Assembly: GCF_001742225.1 (NCBI RefSeq)
Contig: NZ_CP017076.1
Span: 62,001 to 126,000, forward strand
DNA length: 64,000 nt
Direction: 5' to 3'
DNA from: Novosphingobium resinovorum
Lineage (GTDB): Bacteria > Pseudomonadota > Alphaproteobacteria > Sphingomonadales > Sphingomonadaceae
The notes below the pieces were generated by a model, which had not been told where the DNA came from, searched no databases, and worked only from the letters and a program-made list of their open reading frames with translations. The position numbers were made by a program, and so were the translations under genes. Positions 42,732 to 51,445 of this stretch are shown here, one piece after another. The stretch's first letter is position 1, and each line of letters begins with the position of its first letter.

Positions 42732-43942
42732 CAGAGCACCTCCTTCAGCGTGCCGCGCAATTGTTCCATGATCGGGTAGCTGATCATCGCCAGCCACGAG
42801 ACGACGATGTCCTGGTGCGTCTTGGCGCCTTTCGCCACGCGGTATCCGGTGCCGAGGCAGATCGAGACCGACAGGTAGCTGCACAGCACCCGGTAATAGG
42901 CCAGCCGCGCCGGATCGACCGTCAGGCCCGACGCCTTCTCGTAGGCGGCGATGTAGTCGTCGTAAGGCAGCATGCCGTTGATGAGCTGGGCGGTGCCTTC
43001 CTCGTTCGAATGGCTGTACGGGTCCATCATCGACCATGCGAGGTCCTGATGGCGGTCGCCCAGCAGCGCCAGTTCCCAGTCGAGCCAGGCGGTGATCCGT
43101 GCGTCGTGCTCGGTGAACAGAAAGTTGCCGGCGCGGCAGTCGCCATGGACCAGCGAGACGTGGTCGATCGGTGGCGCATTGGCGATGAGCCAGTCGTAGG
43201 CGACCGTCATCAGCGGTTCGTCGTGCGCGCGGTCTTCCTCCCACACCCGCCGCCACCAGTTGACGAGGCGGATGACGCTGGCGTTGGAGCCGACCTCCAC
43301 GCCGTCGAAGCTGGGCAGGCGGGGCGCGAGTTCCGCGCCCATGCGGTGAAAGCGCGCCATGTGCTCGATGAACTGCGCGGTGATCGGCGCACGCAGCTTA
43401 GGGCCATAGTTGAGGCCGATGCCGGTCACCTGCTGCGAGGGCAGATCGGAAGGCTTGGTCACGCCTTGCGCGAAGCCGTAGATCAGCGCGGGGTGCGGCA
43501 GGTGTTCGCCATCCGGATCGACCCAGAAGCAGGGCGGCACCGGCACCAGGCCGTCGAGCGCCTGGAGCAGCTCGAACTCGCGCTTGCGGCTGGTCTCGAC
43601 CACGGACTCGTTCGGTTCCATGCGCAGGACCATCGGCGCCTTGCGACGCGCCGATCCGTCCTGCCATTCGAGTTCGAAGGCGACCTGGATCTTCGACGCC
43701 CCGCCGGTCAGCCAGCGCGCGTCGGAGATCGTGAAATCGTCGCCCACGTTGGCGCGGATGAGGCTGGCGGTGCCTTCGATCAGGCTGTCCAGCGAGTGGG
43801 CGGCGTAGACGTCGCCGCTCGCCCGCAGGCGCATCTTGCGTGACAGCGTGCGGTCGATCTCGGCCTCGACCGGAAACCGGTCCCGGATGGCGTCGAGGAA
43901 ATGGTCCTCGGGGCGCTGACGTATGTCGAGAGTGCCGTGCAT
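42731..43942 (-). CDS. APH-fold phosphotransferase, LvaA/ACAD10-kinase-like (copy 2)
   Basis: 403 residues from ATG 43942; a GTG at 43954 lies too close to the GGAAGG ribosome site. Kinase features: 'GGASKIQVAFELEW', 'PMVLRMEPNES', catalytic loop 'LVHGDCRAGNFLFTEHDA' and metal-binding 'AWLDWELALLGDRHQDLAWS'. It is about the same length as and collinear with copy 1 at 19475. In an operon with two SDRs, an EthD protein and an oxidoreductase, it is best read as phosphorylating a hydroxylated CoA or acid intermediate so that phosphate can leave. Confidence 0.78.
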   Translation of the reverse strand: MHGTLDIRQRPEDHFLDAIRDRFPVEAEIDRTLSRKMRLRASGDVYAAHSLDSLIEGTASLIRANVGDDFTISDARWLTGGASKIQVAFELEWQDGSARRKAPMVLRMEPNESVVETSRKREFELLQALDGLVPVPPCFWVDPDGEHLPHPALIYGFAQGVTKPSDLPSQQVTGIGLNYGPKLRAPITAQFIEHMARFHRMGAELAPRLPSFDGVEVGSNASVIRLVNWWRRVWEEDRAHDEPLMTVAYDWLIANAPPIDHVSLVHGDCRAGNFLFTEHDARITAWLDWELALLGDRHQDLAWSMMDPYSHSNEEGTAQLINGMLPYDDYIAAYEKASGLTVDPARLAYYRVLCSYLSVSICLGTGYRVAKGAKTHQDIVVSWLAMISYPIMEQLRGTLKEVL

Positions 43943-43988
43943 TGGTTGAGCCACTTCCTTCCCAGTCGTTTCTTGTATCCTGGCGGGG

Positions 43989-45005
43989 TCAGGTCATCTC
44001 GATGACGACTTTGCCCATGTGCTGCGCCGCGCGCAGGTGTTCGTAAGCCTCTGCCGCCTCGTCGAAGGTGAAGCTGCGGTCGATCAGCGGTTCGATCCGG
44101 TGCGCTTCCAGCGCGCGGCCGAGGTCTTCGAAATGGCGGCGCGAACCGACCATGACGCCGCGCACCAGCGCCCCGCCGACGAGGATCGCCAGCGGGTCGA
44201 TCGTACCGGGGGCGATGACGCCGACCATGGCGATCTCTCCTCCGCGCCGCAGCGCCGCGAGCGATTGCGGCATCGTGCCCGGCCCGGCGCTGTCGACGAT
44301 CTTGTCGATCCCGCGTCCGCCCGTGAAGGCGCGGGCGGCGGCGCCCCATTCGGGCGTCGCGGCGTAGTTGACGACATGGTCCGCGCCCATCGCCGTGGCC
44401 CGTTCCAGCTTGGCGTCGCTGGACGAGGTGATGACGACGCGCGCCCCGGCGGCCTTGGCCAGTTGCAGCGTCCAGATCGCGACACCGCCCGTGCCAAGCG
44501 CCATCACCGTAGAGCCGGGCGTGATCGGCTCGCGGCCGTAGAGCGCGTTCCAGGTGGTGACGGCGGCGCAAGGCAGCGTGGCCGCCTGCGCGAAGTCCAT
44601 GTAGCCGGGGACCGCCACCAGGCCGGCCTCACCGACCACGACATATTCGGCGAGCACACCGTCGATCGCACCGCCCAGCGCGGACGCACCGTCCGCGTCG
44701 GTCATGTCGCCGCCAATCCAGCTCTGCATGAAGATCGGGCAGACCCGGTCCCCCACCGCGAAGCGCGAGCAGCCTTCACCCAGTTCGACGACCTCGCCCG
44801 CGCCATCGGAAAGCGGCACGATCGCGTCGGGCGCACCGCCCGGATAATGCCCGTCGATCATCAGCAGATCGCGGAAATTGAGCGAGAAGGCACGCATGCG
44901 CAGCAGCACCTGCCCGCGACCGGGGCGCGGCATGGGCGCGCGCTCCTGCCGCAGTCCGGCGATGCCCTGTCCCGGCGTGATGACGTAGCGTCGGTTTTCG
45001 GTCAT
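43989..45005 (-). CDS. MDR-superfamily NAD(P)-dependent oxidoreductase, zinc-free type
   Basis: 338 residues. GroES-like N-terminal domain ('GQGIAGLRQERAPMPRPGRG', 'RAFSLNFRDLLMIDGHYPGG'); the position of the catalytic Cys is taken by Asn-Phe-Arg-Asp, and no four-Cys structural zinc loop is present. The Rossmann domain has 'ALGTGGVAIWTLQLAKAAGA'. This suggests a quinone-oxidoreductase/enoyl-reductase type enzyme rather than a zinc alcohol dehydrogenase. It lies between the EthD-like gene (15 bp) and the kinase gene. Confidence 0.83.
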   Translation of the reverse strand: MTENRRYVITPGQGIAGLRQERAPMPRPGRGQVLLRMRAFSLNFRDLLMIDGHYPGGAPDAIVPLSDGAGEVVELGEGCSRFAVGDRVCPIFMQSWIGGDMTDADGASALGGAIDGVLAEYVVVGEAGLVAVPGYMDFAQAATLPCAAVTTWNALYGREPITPGSTVMALGTGGVAIWTLQLAKAAGARVVITSSSDAKLERATAMGADHVVNYAATPEWGAAARAFTGGRGIDKIVDSAGPGTMPQSLAALRRGGEIAMVGVIAPGTIDPLAILVGGALVRGVMVGSRRHFEDLGRALEAHRIEPLIDRSFTFDEAAEAYEHLRAAQHMGKVVIEMT

Positions 45006-45019
45006 CGCCGAATCTCTCC

Positions 45020-45400
45020 CTATGCGACAGTGTAGTCGAAGATGGTTTCCTCGTCCGCGAGGAAAGCGCTGATGCGGGGGGCGTCGATGAACTGTTCCTC
45101 GTCCGCCTGCAGCACCCCGCTGGCCTCGATGCCCTCGGGCGAGGAAAGCGCGGCCTGCATGGCTTCCTCGCTTTCCCACCATACTTCGGTGAGGCCGTCG
45201 GGCGGGCGCTTCCAGCCGCGCCCTTGCGCAAAGGCGTCGATCTCGGGCGAGACGCGCTTGTGGCTCTGCACATAGCGCACGAAGCCCATCGCCTTCGCAT
45301 TGGCACGCACCAGCGCGCCGTGTTCCACCAGCCAGCGGCGGGCGAACTGCTCGTCTGTCATTTCCGGCTTCTTCCAGACTTCAACGACCATCTTAATCAT
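45020..45400 (-). CDS. EthD-domain protein, short form
   Basis: 126 residues. 'MIKMVVEVWKKPEMTDEQFA' and 'RRWLVEHGALVRANAK' follow the EthD pattern (P..t...F..y....H); 'RYVQSHKR' and 'EVWWESEEAMQAAL' are typical later elements. Single-domain dimeric alpha/beta barrel. It lies between an SDR gene and the zinc-free oxidoreductase gene in the minus-strand operon. Reaction unknown; such proteins accompany ring-oxidising enzymes in several degradation clusters. Confidence 0.78.
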   Translation of the reverse strand: MIKMVVEVWKKPEMTDEQFARRWLVEHGALVRANAKAMGFVRYVQSHKRVSPEIDAFAQGRGWKRPPDGLTEVWWESEEAMQAALSSPEGIEASGVLQADEEQFIDAPRISAFLADEETIFDYTVA

Positions 45401-45411
45401 GTCAGTCTCCC

Positions 45412-46170
45412 TCAGATGGCGTAGCCGCCGTCGACGATCATCGGCGATCCGGTCATGAACGAGGACATGTCGGACAGCAGGAACATCGCTGCATTGGCGA
45501 TCTCGTCCATCTCGCCGAAGCGGCCGATGACGTGGCGCTGGCGCAGTCCTTCGAGCGCCTCGGAGAACACCGGATCCTGCATCAGCCGGTCCTTGGCCAT
45601 CGGCGTCATGATGAGGCCGGGGCACAGCGCGTTCACCCGGATGCCGAGCGGCCCGCCGTCGCAGGCGACCGCCTTGGTCAGCCCGACGACGCCGTGCTTG
45701 GCCGCCACATAGTCGGAAGCGTTGATCTGCCCGCGAATGCCCGAGGAGGATGCGGTGTTGACGATCGCCCCGCCGCCGCTGTCCTTCATCACCCGGAACT
45801 GGTGCTTGAGGCAGTAGAACACGCCGACCAGATCGACGCCCAGCACCGCCGCGATATCTTCTGCGGTCAGTTCGTGGACCGGCTTGTTGCGCATTTCGAT
45901 CCCGGCGTTGTTCATCGCCCCGTCGAGCCGGCCGTAAAGCGAAACCGCCTTGTCCACGGCGGCCGCCACGCTGGCCTCGTCGGTGACGTTGCAGGGCTGG
46001 AACGCGGCCTCGCCGCCCGCGTTGCGGATGCCTTCGACGACCTCGGCGCCCGCTTCGGCGCTGAGGTCGGTGACAAGCACGCGCGCGCCGTTCGCCGCGA
46101 AGACTTCGGCGCAGCGGCGGCCTATGCCCGATGCCGCGCCGGTGATGAGGATGGCCTTGCCGTTCAGCAT
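45412..46170 (-). CDS. Short-chain dehydrogenase/reductase (SDR)
   Basis: 252 residues with GGGAGA ribosome site. 'TGAASGIGRRCAEVFAANGA', 'MNNAGIE', Ser in 'NTASSSGIRGQIN' and Y-x-x-x-K in 'YVAAKHGVVG'. Intact catalytic tetrad, so an active dehydrogenase is expected. Second gene of the minus-strand operon, 52 bp after an SDR that has lost its catalytic Tyr. Confidence 0.88.
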   Translation of the reverse strand: MLNGKAILITGAASGIGRRCAEVFAANGARVLVTDLSAEAGAEVVEGIRNAGGEAAFQPCNVTDEASVAAAVDKAVSLYGRLDGAMNNAGIEMRNKPVHELTAEDIAAVLGVDLVGVFYCLKHQFRVMKDSGGGAIVNTASSSGIRGQINASDYVAAKHGVVGLTKAVACDGGPLGIRVNALCPGLIMTPMAKDRLMQDPVFSEALEGLRQRHVIGRFGEMDEIANAAMFLLSDMSSFMTGSPMIVDGGYAI

Positions 46171-46222
46171 CCGTATTCTCCCTTGGCGGCCGTGCCGCTC
46201 TGCAAAGTCATGGGTCGCGCTC

Positions 46223-46975
46223 TCATCCCGGGAACAGCCCGCCGTCGACGATCAGTTCCGCGCCGGTGACGTAGGATGCGTCGTCGGAGCACAGGAACAG
46301 CGAACTACGGGCGATCTCGTCCGGGTTGCCGATGCGCTTCATCGGGATCGAGGTGCGGATCATCTCGCGCTCCTCGGGCAGCATCGTCGCGAGTTGCGGC
46401 GTGTCGATCATGCCGGGGTAGATCGAGTTCTCCCGCACGCCGCGGCCTGCATATTCCTGCGCGGCGGCCTTGCTCATGCCCCGGATCGCCGCCTTGGCGC
46501 CGTGGAACGAGAAGCACGTCACCGTCGACATCATCGCCAGTACCGAGGAGATGTTGACGATCGCGCCGTTGCCGCTCGCCCGCAGATGCGGCATCGCCGC
46601 GCGCATGCCCAGGAACGTGCCGGTCTGGTCGATCGAGACGATGCGGTTCCAGCCCTCCAGCGTCTCGTCCTCCACCCCGAACATGTGGTTGAGGCCCGCG
46701 TTGTTGACCAGCGTGGTCAGTCCCCCATAAGCGGCCAGCGCCGCGTCGATGGCAGTCTGCCAGGAGCTTTCGCTGGCGACGTCATGCTCGATGGCGATGG
46801 CCGCGCCGCCGGATTCGACGATCTGCGTCACCACGGAGCGGGCAGCGTCGAGGCGGATGTCGGTTGCGACGACTTGCGCACCTTCGCTGGCGAACAGGCG
46901 GGCGTGCGCCGCGCCGATTCCGCTGCCTGCGCCAGTTATGAGCGCGATTTTTCCGGAAAGTCGGCCGGTGGGCAT
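46223..46975 (-). CDS. SDR-family protein with catalytic Tyr replaced by Phe
   Basis: 250 residues from ATG 46975, which has AAGGA at good spacing (an ATG at 46990 is also in frame). Rossmann 'TGAGSGIGAAHARL' and 'VNNAGLNHM' are normal, and Ser143/144 in 'NISSVLAMMS' is present. The Y-x-x-x-K motif reads F157-H-G-A-K161 in 'CFSFHGAKAAIRG'. Classical SDRs need this Tyr as general acid/base. The enzyme may be impaired, may use another residue, or may act as a binding or partner subunit. First gene of the operon running leftward to 42231. Confidence 0.87.
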   Translation of the reverse strand: MPTGRLSGKIALITGAGSGIGAAHARLFASEGAQVVATDIRLDAARSVVTQIVESGGAAIAIEHDVASESSWQTAIDAALAAYGGLTTLVNNAGLNHMFGVEDETLEGWNRIVSIDQTGTFLGMRAAMPHLRASGNGAIVNISSVLAMMSTVTCFSFHGAKAAIRGMSKAAAQEYAGRGVRENSIYPGMIDTPQLATMLPEEREMIRTSIPMKRIGNPDEIARSSLFLCSDDASYVTGAELIVDGGLFPG

Positions 46976-47026
46976 CGTCTTGTCCTTCATCCCTTGGTGC
47001 AGTCAGTCGCTGCACTTTCCATAAAC

Positions 47027-47040
47027 AGACCAGACGGTCA
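47027..47040. promoter_or_regulatory. Operator-like palindrome AGACC-AGAC-GGTCA
   Basis: 52 bp upstream of the SDR at 46975. One mismatch to TGACC-N4-GGTCA. Placed to control the leftward operon. Confidence 0.55.
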
Positions 47041-47156
47041 GCCAATGTCAAGCATTCAATCGCGACTTCGGGATCATGCGCTCGGTTTCAGTGCGATTAT
47101 TGCTAAAATCATAGCCTGACCCGGCTTGACGTCCATTTGCGCATTGCGCACAAGTT

Positions 47157-47170
47157 GACCATATGGTTCA
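47157..47170. promoter_or_regulatory. Operator-like palindrome TGACC-ATAT-GGTTC
   Basis: 45 bp upstream of the flavin monooxygenase at 47215. The wider sequence TTGACCATATGGTTCAA is nearly fully symmetric. It is placed to control the rightward operon. Confidence 0.55.
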
Positions 47171-47214
47171 ATTTCGTTACTCGCGGTTGGGCAAGGCATA
47201 AGAGGGGAGATGGA

Positions 47215-48834
47215 ATGACGCAGATCGAAGTGCCGGTGCTGATCGCCGGAGGCGGGCCGGTCGGCATGACGCTGGCCCTGAACCTTGCCCGCTACGGCAT
47301 TCGCTCCCTGCTGCTGGAGCGGAACCCGGCGACCACGCGCCATCCCAAGATGGACCTGACCAATGGCCGCAGCATGGAGCTGTTCCACCGTCTCGGCCTG
47401 GACGAGGCGCTGCGCGACGCGGGCGTGCCGCGTGCGAACGGCTTCGACATCCTGTGGATCACCTCGATGGTCGGACACGACCTGTACCGGTTTCCCTACC
47501 CCTCCGCCGACGAGAAGACCCGCATCATCCGCGAGGAGAACGACGGCAGCCACGGCGCGCAGGCGCCCTTGCGGGTCAGCCAGATCCAGATCGAGCCGGT
47601 GCTGAAACGGGCGATCGACGCCAATCCGCTGATCGACGTGCGCTTCGGCACCCGCTTCGAGCGGATCGTCGAGAATGGCGCCGATGGCGTCACCGCCGAG
47701 ATCGTCGATTCGCAGAGCGGCGAAACTAGCACCGTGAAGTGCCGCTTCCTTGCGGGCTGCGACGGCGGGGGCAGCCGCGTGCGCCGGGGTCTCGGCATTG
47801 CGCTGGAGGGCGAGGAGAACGTCGCCGGGGCCTACATGGTCCACTTCCGCACCGACGACCGCGAACTGCTGCAGCGCTGGGGGCCGATCTATCATCTGCA
47901 GTCCGGGCTCGGCACGATCATCGCCCAGAACGACCACGACATCTACACGCTGCAGGCATGGCTGCTGCCCGGCATGAACCCGGACGAGATGACCGCCGAG
48001 GGCGTGCTCGAAGCCTGGGTCGGCAAGGCGTTCGATTACGAGATACTGCAGGCCAATCCGTGGCATGCGCATTTCGTGGTCGCCGAGAAGTACCGGGACG
48101 CCAGCACGCTGCTGGCGGGCGATAGCGCGCACCAGTTCATCCCGACCGGCGGCTACGGCATGAATTCGGGCATCGCCGACGCCGCCGCGCTGTCGTGGGT
48201 GCTGGCCGCGAACCTGCAGGGCTGGGGCGGCGACGGGCTGCTCGATGCCTACGATGCGGAGCGGCGGCCGACCGCGTGGTGGCATCTCGAAGCCTCGCGC
48301 CGGCACATGGGCGTGCGCCAGCAGATCACGATGATCTACATGGAGGCGGGCGACCTCGAGGGTGAAGGCCCCGAAGCCGACGCCCGCCGCGCCGATGTCG
48401 CCGCGAAGATCGCCGCGCTCGGCAATGCCGAGAACGAGAGCTGGGGCGTGGAGTACGGCTATCGTTACGACCAGTCGCCGGTCGTGGCGGGCGAGGGGGA
48501 GGCCCCGGCGATAGACCCGCTGACCTATGTGCCGAGCACCTGGCCCGGCGCACGCCTGCCGCATGTGTTCCTTGAGGACGGGACGGCGCTGTTCGACCGG
48601 CTCGGGCTGTTCTTCACACTCGTCGTGCTCGGCGATGCGGACACCGCGCCGCTGGAGGATGCGGCGAAGGCACAGGGTGTTCCGCTCGACGTGCTGCGGC
48701 TCGATCGCCCGGACCTGCGCGCGATCTACGAACGCGGCCTGATCCTGGTGCGGCCCGACCAGCACGTCGCCTGGCGCGGCGATGCCTTGCCGGACGACTG
48801 CGCGGGATTGCTGCGGCGCGTCTGCGGTCGCTAG
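47215..48834 (+). CDS. Class A FAD monooxygenase (aromatic hydroxylase) 1
   Basis: 539 residues from ATG 47215. FAD motif 'VPVLIAGGGPVGMTLALNLA' (GxGxxG), 'LLLERNPATTRHPKMD', and the second FAD motif 'STLLAGDSAHQFIPTGGYGM' (GD…P…G.G). Family: MhpA/PheA/TetX-like NAD(P)H-dependent hydroxylases with a C-terminal thioredoxin-like tail ('DRLGLFFTLVVLGDADT', 'RPDQHVAWRG'). It most likely hydroxylates a phenolic ring, preparing it for extradiol cleavage. It heads an operon with two DUF7064-like genes. A paralogue of 53093 in fold but distinct in sequence. Confidence 0.9.
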   Translation: MTQIEVPVLIAGGGPVGMTLALNLARYGIRSLLLERNPATTRHPKMDLTNGRSMELFHRLGLDEALRDAGVPRANGFDILWITSMVGHDLYRFPYPSADEKTRIIREENDGSHGAQAPLRVSQIQIEPVLKRAIDANPLIDVRFGTRFERIVENGADGVTAEIVDSQSGETSTVKCRFLAGCDGGGSRVRRGLGIALEGEENVAGAYMVHFRTDDRELLQRWGPIYHLQSGLGTIIAQNDHDIYTLQAWLLPGMNPDEMTAEGVLEAWVGKAFDYEILQANPWHAHFVVAEKYRDASTLLAGDSAHQFIPTGGYGMNSGIADAAALSWVLAANLQGWGGDGLLDAYDAERRPTAWWHLEASRRHMGVRQQITMIYMEAGDLEGEGPEADARRADVAAKIAALGNAENESWGVEYGYRYDQSPVVAGEGEAPAIDPLTYVPSTWPGARLPHVFLEDGTALFDRLGLFFTLVVLGDADTAPLEDAAKAQGVPLDVLRLDRPDLRAIYERGLILVRPDQHVAWRGDALPDDCAGLLRRVCGR

Positions 48835-48835
48835 A

Positions 48836-48935
48836 GCATTTTCTAATCAGGTGGGATCACCTGATGACTCGGAAAATGCGGCAAACCAAAAACCTTGGGG
48901 CGGTTGATCCGGTGCAGCCGGATCAACCGCCCCAA
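48836..48935. repeat. Two intergenic palindromes inside the flavin monooxygenase–DUF7064 operon
   Basis: First palindrome 48836-48879: outer arms GCATTTTC/…GAAAATGC with inner ATCAGGTG-GGAT-CACCTGAT. Second, 48895-48935: perfect 18-bp arms (TTGGGGCGGTTGATCCGG and its complement) around a 5-base loop. No T-run follows. They could attenuate or stabilise mRNA between the upstream stop (48834) and the TTG start at 48967. Confidence 0.75.
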
Positions 48936-48966
48936 AACCGGGTACAACGACAAGAGGAGAGGACAA

Positions 48967-49893
48967 TTGACCGTCGAGAAGAGTCCCGAGGACTACTGGC
49001 AGGCCAACGATCACCCGCGCTGGAACCAGAGCGTCTACTTCAACTTCTACGATCCGGCGCAGCGCATCGGCTGCTTCATCCGCGTCGGCATCCTCGAGAA
49101 TCTGGGCGAGACGAACAGCTGGTTCGTGTTCTTCCGGGACGGCAAGCCGCTGTTCAACCGCACCAACATGAACTTGCCCTACGCCGCCACCCGGCTGGGG
49201 CTGGGAGACGGGCTGGAAGTCGCCGGGATGCGGCTGCGCTCGATCGAGCCGCTGTCGAAGGCGCACATCACTTTCGATGAACGGGACTTCAAGGTCGATC
49301 TGACCTGGGACGCGATCCTGCCGATGCAGGATGCGATCCACCTCAGCGATGCCGGGGCGGAGGACGCTTTCGCCAAGGAGATCGCCCATATCCACATGGA
49401 GGGCACCTGCCGCGTCACCGGCACGATCACGCTGGCAGACGGCGAGACGATCGCGATCGACGGCAAGGGCTTCCGCGATATCGCCGTGGGCCCGCGCAAC
49501 TGGGACTTCCTGCGCCATTACCGCCTTGCCTGGCCGATCTTCGATAACGGTCTGTCGATCGTCTCGACACACGGCATCTCCACCAACGGCGACGACGCCT
49601 ACATCAAGATGGTGGGCAAGGGCGGCAAGTGGATCGGCGTGACCGCGATCGAGGATCGCAACATCTACGAAGCCGACGGCATGACGCTGAAGGGCATGGA
49701 TTGGCGCGTCACCGATGCGGACGGAGATGTTCACGCCTTCACCGCGCGGCGGCTCTACTGCTGGACCTTCCCGCTCGATACTTTCGCGCTGACCGAGCAC
49801 ATGATGGAATATACCCTTGCCGACGGCACCAAGGGGTATGGCCTTGGCGAATGCGGTTTCCGCTTCCCCTGGGCGGGTAACGGAGAAGACTGA
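48967..49893 (+). CDS. DUF7064-type, CrtC/AttH-like double-lipocalin protein (copy 3)
   Basis: 308 residues from a TTG at 48967 with AGGAGAGGA just upstream. Middle box 'GKGFRDIAVGPRNWDFLRHY' corresponds to the SWGxR-W signature of this family but with Ser-Trp replaced by Ala-Val, so it is a divergent copy. Hydrophobic beta-strand pattern throughout, no signal peptide. Its stop overlaps the start of copy 4 (TGATG), so the two are co-translated and could form a heterodimer. No function assigned. Confidence 0.65.
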   Translation: MTVEKSPEDYWQANDHPRWNQSVYFNFYDPAQRIGCFIRVGILENLGETNSWFVFFRDGKPLFNRTNMNLPYAATRLGLGDGLEVAGMRLRSIEPLSKAHITFDERDFKVDLTWDAILPMQDAIHLSDAGAEDAFAKEIAHIHMEGTCRVTGTITLADGETIAIDGKGFRDIAVGPRNWDFLRHYRLAWPIFDNGLSIVSTHGISTNGDDAYIKMVGKGGKWIGVTAIEDRNIYEADGMTLKGMDWRVTDADGDVHAFTARRLYCWTFPLDTFALTEHMMEYTLADGTKGYGLGECGFRFPWAGNGED

Positions 49894-50840
49894 TGGCATT
49901 CGATCCCGCAGCACTCGCCCGGCCGGCAATGGCCATCGACCCCGTGCATGATGGTCGGCACGCGCTGCCTGACTTGCCGTTGATGCGCGAATCCATCCCC
50001 TATTGTGTCGTCCTGCCCGAGCACGAGATCGCCTTGTTCACTTATACCTGGGTGGACAAGGACGGCATGGCGGGCGCGGCCATGGGCATCTGGGGCAGGG
50101 GCCTCGGCCGTGCGCCGATCGCGGTGCGCCTGCCCGACCGCAAGGTGCCCGATACCATGGGCTTCGACGACTGGCGGATCGACGACTTCACCATGCGCCA
50201 GGACCTCAGCTTCAACCGCGCGGAAATATCGTGGCGCAGCGAGGAGGCGGAGATCGCCTTCACGTACGAGGCGTTCCATCCGCCTTATGCCTACTCAACG
50301 CACAAGGACGGCTGCCCCTCCTACGCCGCCGACGACCGCATCGAGCAGAGCGGCCGCGTCTCCGGCACGTTGCGCATCGGGACACGGACCATCGACTTTA
50401 CCGGCAGTGGCCACCGCGACCACAGCTGGGGGCGGCGCGACTGGGATGCGCTGCATTATTACCGCTGGTTTCAGGGCCAGTCGGGCGACGCCTTTTCGGT
50501 GCACTTCTGGGAGTTCTACGCCCTCGGTCGCCGTCAGGTGCGCGGCTACGTCTACAAGGACGCGGTCATGGCGGAGATCGCCACTCTCGACGTCGACTGG
50601 CAGGGCGACAGCCGCCTCGACCAGACCGCGTTCCAGTGCGACATCGTCGACGAACTGGGCCGCGCCACGCGGGTGGAGGGGGATGTCTTCGGGGTCTTCC
50701 CGCTCCCGGCCGCGCCGAACTTCGTGCTGAACGAAGGCGCGGCGCGGCTGACCATCGACGGCAATCCCGGCGGCGGCTGGATGGAGATGGGCTGGCCGAT
50801 CTCCTACCTCGAACATGTGCGTGCGGCGGGCGTGTACTGA
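49893..50840 (+). CDS. DUF7064-type, CrtC/AttH-like double-lipocalin protein (copy 4)
   Basis: 315 residues. Signature 'FTGSGHRDHSWGRRDWDALH' is the clearest CrtC/AttH-like box in the window; later 'QGQSGDAFSVHFWEFYALGR' fits the second lipocalin half. There is no signal peptide. One-base overlap with copy 3. If copy 3 is catalytically altered, this would be the active partner. Relatives include hydratases of isoprenoid double bonds, which gives a faint hint towards an isoprenoid-like substrate. Confidence 0.72.
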   Translation: MAFDPAALARPAMAIDPVHDGRHALPDLPLMRESIPYCVVLPEHEIALFTYTWVDKDGMAGAAMGIWGRGLGRAPIAVRLPDRKVPDTMGFDDWRIDDFTMRQDLSFNRAEISWRSEEAEIAFTYEAFHPPYAYSTHKDGCPSYAADDRIEQSGRVSGTLRIGTRTIDFTGSGHRDHSWGRRDWDALHYYRWFQGQSGDAFSVHFWEFYALGRRQVRGYVYKDAVMAEIATLDVDWQGDSRLDQTAFQCDIVDELGRATRVEGDVFGVFPLPAAPNFVLNEGAARLTIDGNPGGGWMEMGWPISYLEHVRAAGVY

Positions 50841-50890
50841 TCTTTCTTGCGGGATGGGGGCGCTGGCCCTTGTCCTGCCTGACCGGTTCT

Positions 50891-50972
50891 AACCCCACCC
50901 GCTCAGGCTGAGCTTGTCGAAGCCCGCGCGCCACGCCGCCGGGGCTTCGACAAGCTCAGCCTGAGCGGGGTT
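50891..50972. terminator. Long palindrome between convergent operons
   Basis: Arms 50891-50925 and 50941-50972 contain CGCTCAGGCTGAGCTTGTCG and its reverse complement, separated by about 15 bases. It sits between the ends of the DUF7064-like gene (50840) and the SnoaL-like gene (51007). The position suits a bidirectional terminator. This GCTTCGACAAGCTCAG-type repeat is, to my knowledge, dispersed in many sphingomonad and pseudomonad genomes. Confidence 0.7.
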
Positions 50973-51006
50973 GAGGACAGGCGAGCGCTGCGCGCACAAT
51001 GTCGGA

Positions 51007-51429
51007 TCAGGCCGGAAGGTAGGCGCCCAGCGCGTTCATCACCACGCCCGTGTCGAAGTATTCGCGGTAGAACACCAGCGTATCGTCGCGGTATTCGTGC
51101 ACGCCGACATAGCGCTGGTCGTAGACCGTGCCGCCCGGCTCGCCGTAGCCGCGATACTCCACCAGCACGCGGTTCGGATCGGCGAGCGGGGTCACTTCCA
51201 CCGAATTGAACTTCACGTCGAAGACTTCGGCCGCCGTGCGGAACATGCCCAGCGCATCCTCGCCATGCAGCTCGGTGGGCAGGCGCACCGTCCCGGCGAA
51301 GGGCAGCTCCATATGCAGGTTGGGCGAGACCATCGCCCAGAAGGCATCCATGTCATGCCCGAACAGCGCCATCAGCTTCTGCGCATTGGCGACGTTGCGG
51401 TCGCTCAGGGCCTTGTCGAATTCGCTCAT
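51007..51429 (-). CDS. SnoaL-like / NTF2-fold protein 4
   Basis: 140 residues. 'SEFDKALSDRNVANAQKLMA' helix, 'FWAMVSPNLHMELPFAGTVR', 'NRVLVEYRGYGEPGGTVYDQ' and 'VFYREYFDTGVVMNALGAYL'. It is very similar in plan to the protein at 55420 ('VEYVGTCPAPNGTYDQQY', 'LFREYWDTTEVTRAFG'). It lies 16 bp after Rieske B. Classical Rieske beta subunits share this fold, so it could be a cut-down beta subunit, but similar proteins also sit next to non-Rieske genes here. Function undecided. Confidence 0.75.
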   Translation of the reverse strand: MSEFDKALSDRNVANAQKLMALFGHDMDAFWAMVSPNLHMELPFAGTVRLPTELHGEDALGMFRTAAEVFDVKFNSVEVTPLADPNRVLVEYRGYGEPGGTVYDQRYVGVHEYRDDTLVFYREYFDTGVVMNALGAYLPA

Positions 51430-51445
51430 CGGTATCGTCTCCTGT

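Noticed and set aside
51007..51429. Classical Rieske beta subunit
   Set aside because: At 140 residues it is short, and near-identical relatives sit beside non-Rieske genes (55420), so the fold alone does not justify the name.
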